Shown: positions 48,018 to 49,434 of the stretch, piece by piece | Numbering within the stretch: position 1 is the stretch's first letter | Layout: each line of letters starts with the position of its first letter | Assembly (NCBI GenBank): GCA_964449375.1 | Contig: CAYVAS010000014.1 | Coordinates: forward strand, 1-49,434 | Length of the DNA stretch: 49,434 bases | Reading direction: 5' to 3' | Source of the DNA: JAFDWI01 sp964449375 | Lineage (GTDB): Bacteria > Actinomycetota > Acidimicrobiia > Acidimicrobiales > Iamiaceae | Made by a program: the position numbers and the translations under genes | Notes under the pieces: model-generated | Told to the model about the DNA's origin: nothing | The model's database searches: none | Seen by the model: the letters and a program-made list of their open reading frames with translations, nothing else

Positions 48018-48938
48018 ATGAACCCCTCCGATGGGCGTCTGACCGACGTGCCCGGCGTGGCGGTCGGCCACTGGACCGATCCGGTCGCCCGCACCGGGTG
48101 CACCGTGATCGTCGTTCCCGAGGGCACCGTCGCCGCCGGCGAAGTGCGGGGTGGCGGCCCGGCCAGTCGCGAGATGGCGTTGCTGGAACTGGGACGCAAC
48201 GTGTCCACGATCGACGCGGTGGTGCTCACCGGCGGGTCGGCCTTCGGGCTGGCCGCCGCGGACGGGGTCATGGCCCACCTGGAACAGGCCGGTCGGGGTT
48301 ACGCGACCCCCGCGGGCCGGGTGCCGATCGTGCCGACGCTGGGGCTCTACGACCTGGCCGTGGGGGACTCCTCGGTGCGTCCCGACGCCGCCGCGGGCCG
48401 GGCGGCGGCCGCCTCGGCGGGCACCGACGGTCACGAGGTCGGCCAGGTGGGCGCGGGCACCGGGTGCACCACCGGCAAGATCGCCGGTCTGGACCAGGCC
48501 CGCCCCGGCGGGATCGTGGCGGCGTCGGTGCGCGTCGGCTCCGAGGTCGTGGCCTGCCTGGTGGCGGTCAACGCGGTGGGGACCGTGGGCGCTCCGGCGT
48601 CGATGGAGGGACCCGGTATGGCCCGGCCGCTGCTGGGCCGGGTGGACCCGGGTACCAACACGACCATCGGGGTGGTCGCCACCTCGGCGCCGCTGGACAG
48701 GACCGGCTGTCACCTGCTGGCCTCCGCGGCCCACCACGGCCTGGCCCGCGCGGTGTTCCCCTCCCACACCCGCTTCGACGGCGACGCCTTCGTCGCGTTC
48801 GCCACCGGAGCCGCCCGTGACGTCGACGCTGCCGACGGTGTCGCCGACGGCGAGGTGTCCATCGACGAGTTGCGCATGGCCGCCACGGTGGTGGTCCAGG
48901 AGGCGATCCTCTCACTGGCCGACCGCGTCGAACGCTGA
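48018..48938 (+). CDS. P1-family N-terminal-nucleophile peptidase (DmpA/BapA-like)
   Basis: A 306-residue self-processing aminopeptidase. It begins MNPSDGRLTDVPGVAVGHWTD, the usual start of the family, with RGGGPASREMALLELG and LTGGSAFGLAAADGVMAHLE in the alpha part. The beta part begins at the cleavage/nucleophile region GTNTTIGVVATSAPL, where Thr215 or Thr216 is the likely nucleophile. VNAVGTVG lies before it. Members release N-terminal residues from small or beta-peptides. Cytoplasmic; no signal peptide. Start supported by a -10 box seven bases upstream. No operon partner is evident; amt follows in the same direction with its own control. Confidence 0.92.
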   Translation: MNPSDGRLTDVPGVAVGHWTDPVARTGCTVIVVPEGTVAAGEVRGGGPASREMALLELGRNVSTIDAVVLTGGSAFGLAAADGVMAHLEQAGRGYATPAGRVPIVPTLGLYDLAVGDSSVRPDAAAGRAAAASAGTDGHEVGQVGAGTGCTTGKIAGLDQARPGGIVAASVRVGSEVVACLVAVNAVGTVGAPASMEGPGMARPLLGRVDPGTNTTIGVVATSAPLDRTGCHLLASAAHHGLARAVFPSHTRFDGDAFVAFATGAARDVDAADGVADGEVSIDELRMAATVVVQEAILSLADRVER

Positions 48939-48972
48939 GCCCGGACGCGCCCGAAGCGGCGGGCCGGATGAG

Positions 48973-49010
48973 TTCACGAGATGGAAACACCCGAGAAACG
49001 CCGGTGAAAT
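48973..49010 (+). promoter_or_regulatory. GlnR-like operator upstream of the ammonium transporter
   Basis: Four half-sites repeat at exactly eleven-base steps: TTCAC (48973), GAAAC (48984), GAAAC (48995) and GAAAT (49006), each separated by six bases. This matches the actinobacterial GlnR layout gTnAC-n6-GaAAC repeated. It lies 52 bases before the amt start, a usual activation position for nitrogen-limitation control. GlnR itself is not in the window. Confidence 0.7.
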
Positions 49011-49061
49011 TTCGCGCCTGAACACTGCTCATCGTCCCACCCGATCCCTCGAGGAGGAATG

Positions 49062-49434
49062 ATGAACACCGGTGACACCGCATGGATGCTCACCGCGACC
49101 GCCCTGGTGTTGTTCATGACGCCCGGCCTGGCCTTCTTCTACGGCGGCATGGTCCGCTCCAAGAACGTGCTGGGCATGCTCATGCAGAACATCTTCGCCA
49201 TGGGACTGGTCGCGGTGATCTGGGTCCTGATCGGATTCAGTCTCGTCTTCGGCAACTTCGGCGACGGCGGACTGCTCGGCAGCTTCGAGCACGTCGGCCT
49301 CGCCGGCGTCGGCGCCGAAGCCGGCCTGGGCCTGACGATCCCCTTCGTGCTCTTCGCCGCCTACCAGATGACCTTCGCGGTCATCACCCCCGCCCTGATC
49401 ACGGGCGCCACCGCCGACCGGCTCAAGTTCTCGG
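49062..49434 (+). CDS. amt: Ammonium transporter, N-terminal part (cut by window end)
   Basis: The first 124 codons of an Amt/Rh channel, truncated by the window end. It reads MNTGDTAWMLTATALVLFMT, then PGLAFFYGGMVRSKNVLGML and QNIFAMGLVAVIWVLIGFSL, the strongly conserved first two helices of Amt proteins, followed by FAAYQMTFAVITPALITGA with the vestibule aromatic residues. It conducts ammonium across the cytoplasmic membrane. GAGG of a GAGGAGGA site precedes the ATG by seven bases; an ATG three bases earlier is too close. A GlnR-like operator lies upstream. A P-II gene (glnK) may follow outside the window. Confidence 0.95.
   Translation, partial: MNTGDTAWMLTATALVLFMTPGLAFFYGGMVRSKNVLGMLMQNIFAMGLVAVIWVLIGFSLVFGNFGDGGLLGSFEHVGLAGVGAEAGLGLTIPFVLFAAYQMTFAVITPALITGATADRLKFS

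Noticed and set aside
1..49434. CRISPR arrays, tRNA/rRNA genes, insertion sequences, prophage, defence systems
   Set aside because: I saw no regularly spaced repeats, cloverleaf-like conserved arms, transposase or integrase motifs, or nuclease/reverse-transcriptase motifs. The 'phage holin family' label on the 128-residue protein does not indicate a phage.

Overview
The window is about 49 kb of very GC-rich DNA (roughly 70% by eye) with G/C-biased third codon positions, GTG and TTG starts, and many four-base stop/start overlaps. Two F420-type enzymes (LLM and PPOX families), an MpaB-type oxygenase, a cytochrome P450, an LPATG cell-wall anchor protein, a DUF4012 protein and a GlnR-like operator point to an actinobacterium. 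An Acidimicrobiia-like lineage is my best guess, but that is inference. I see no rRNA, tRNA, CRISPR array, transposase or phage cassette. The region reads as ordinary chromosome with transport, lipid/steroid-type catabolism and cell-envelope functions.

Layout. 1-7.0 kb: a partial gene at the left edge, an alpha/beta hydrolase and an MMPL exporter on the minus strand, then a divergent promoter with three operator-like boxes, a small protein and a large LuxR/ATPase regulator. 7.1-11.9 kb: one tightly overlapping block of a thiolase-like (Ltp2-type) protein, a DUF35 partner and a Fur-like regulator, followed after 102 bases by an ECF cobalt/nickel transporter (cbiM-cbiQ-cbiO). 11.9-18 kb: a perfect 21-bp hairpin, a P450, a serine-hydrolase lipoprotein that seems to lack its C-terminus, an MpaB oxygenase, a PPOX-fold protein and a GT-C glycosyltransferase. 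18-23 kb: enoyl-CoA hydratase and LLM oxidoreductase, a 14-TM MFS exporter, and a PAS/GGDEF protein behind a 12-codon leader ORF.

23-35 kb: a nucleotide-pyrophosphatase-like phosphodiesterase, a second copy of the hairpin, a very large membrane protein combining a kinase-like domain with an LPG-flippase region, a holin-like membrane protein, a zinc-type dehydrogenase, a secreted esterase with a carbohydrate-binding-like tail, a glutathione peroxidase, an NmrA-like reductase, a sugar O-acetyltransferase, an endoglycoceramidase-like GH5 enzyme and a class II aldolase. 35-42 kb: a three-gene branched-chain-amino-acid-type (Liv) transporter operon in which LivH and LivM are fused, and in which an entire MFS transporter, LivF and LivG are fused in one 1000-residue protein, followed by the binding protein. 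42-49.4 kb: DUF1634 with TauE/SafE, an LPATG surface protein divergent from DUF4012, a D-2-hydroxyacid dehydrogenase, a P1-family peptidase, and the start of an ammonium transporter behind a GlnR-like operator.

The most unusual system is the Liv-type operon with the embedded MFS domain. Other notable signals are the pair of near-identical hairpins each preceded on the minus strand by a C-rich stretch, a repeated leaderless-promoter architecture (TANNNT 6-7 bases before the start codon), a Fur-like protein lacking the usual histidine-rich metal motif, and a transmembrane pseudokinase. Similarity calls are from recognition of motifs only; no searches were run.
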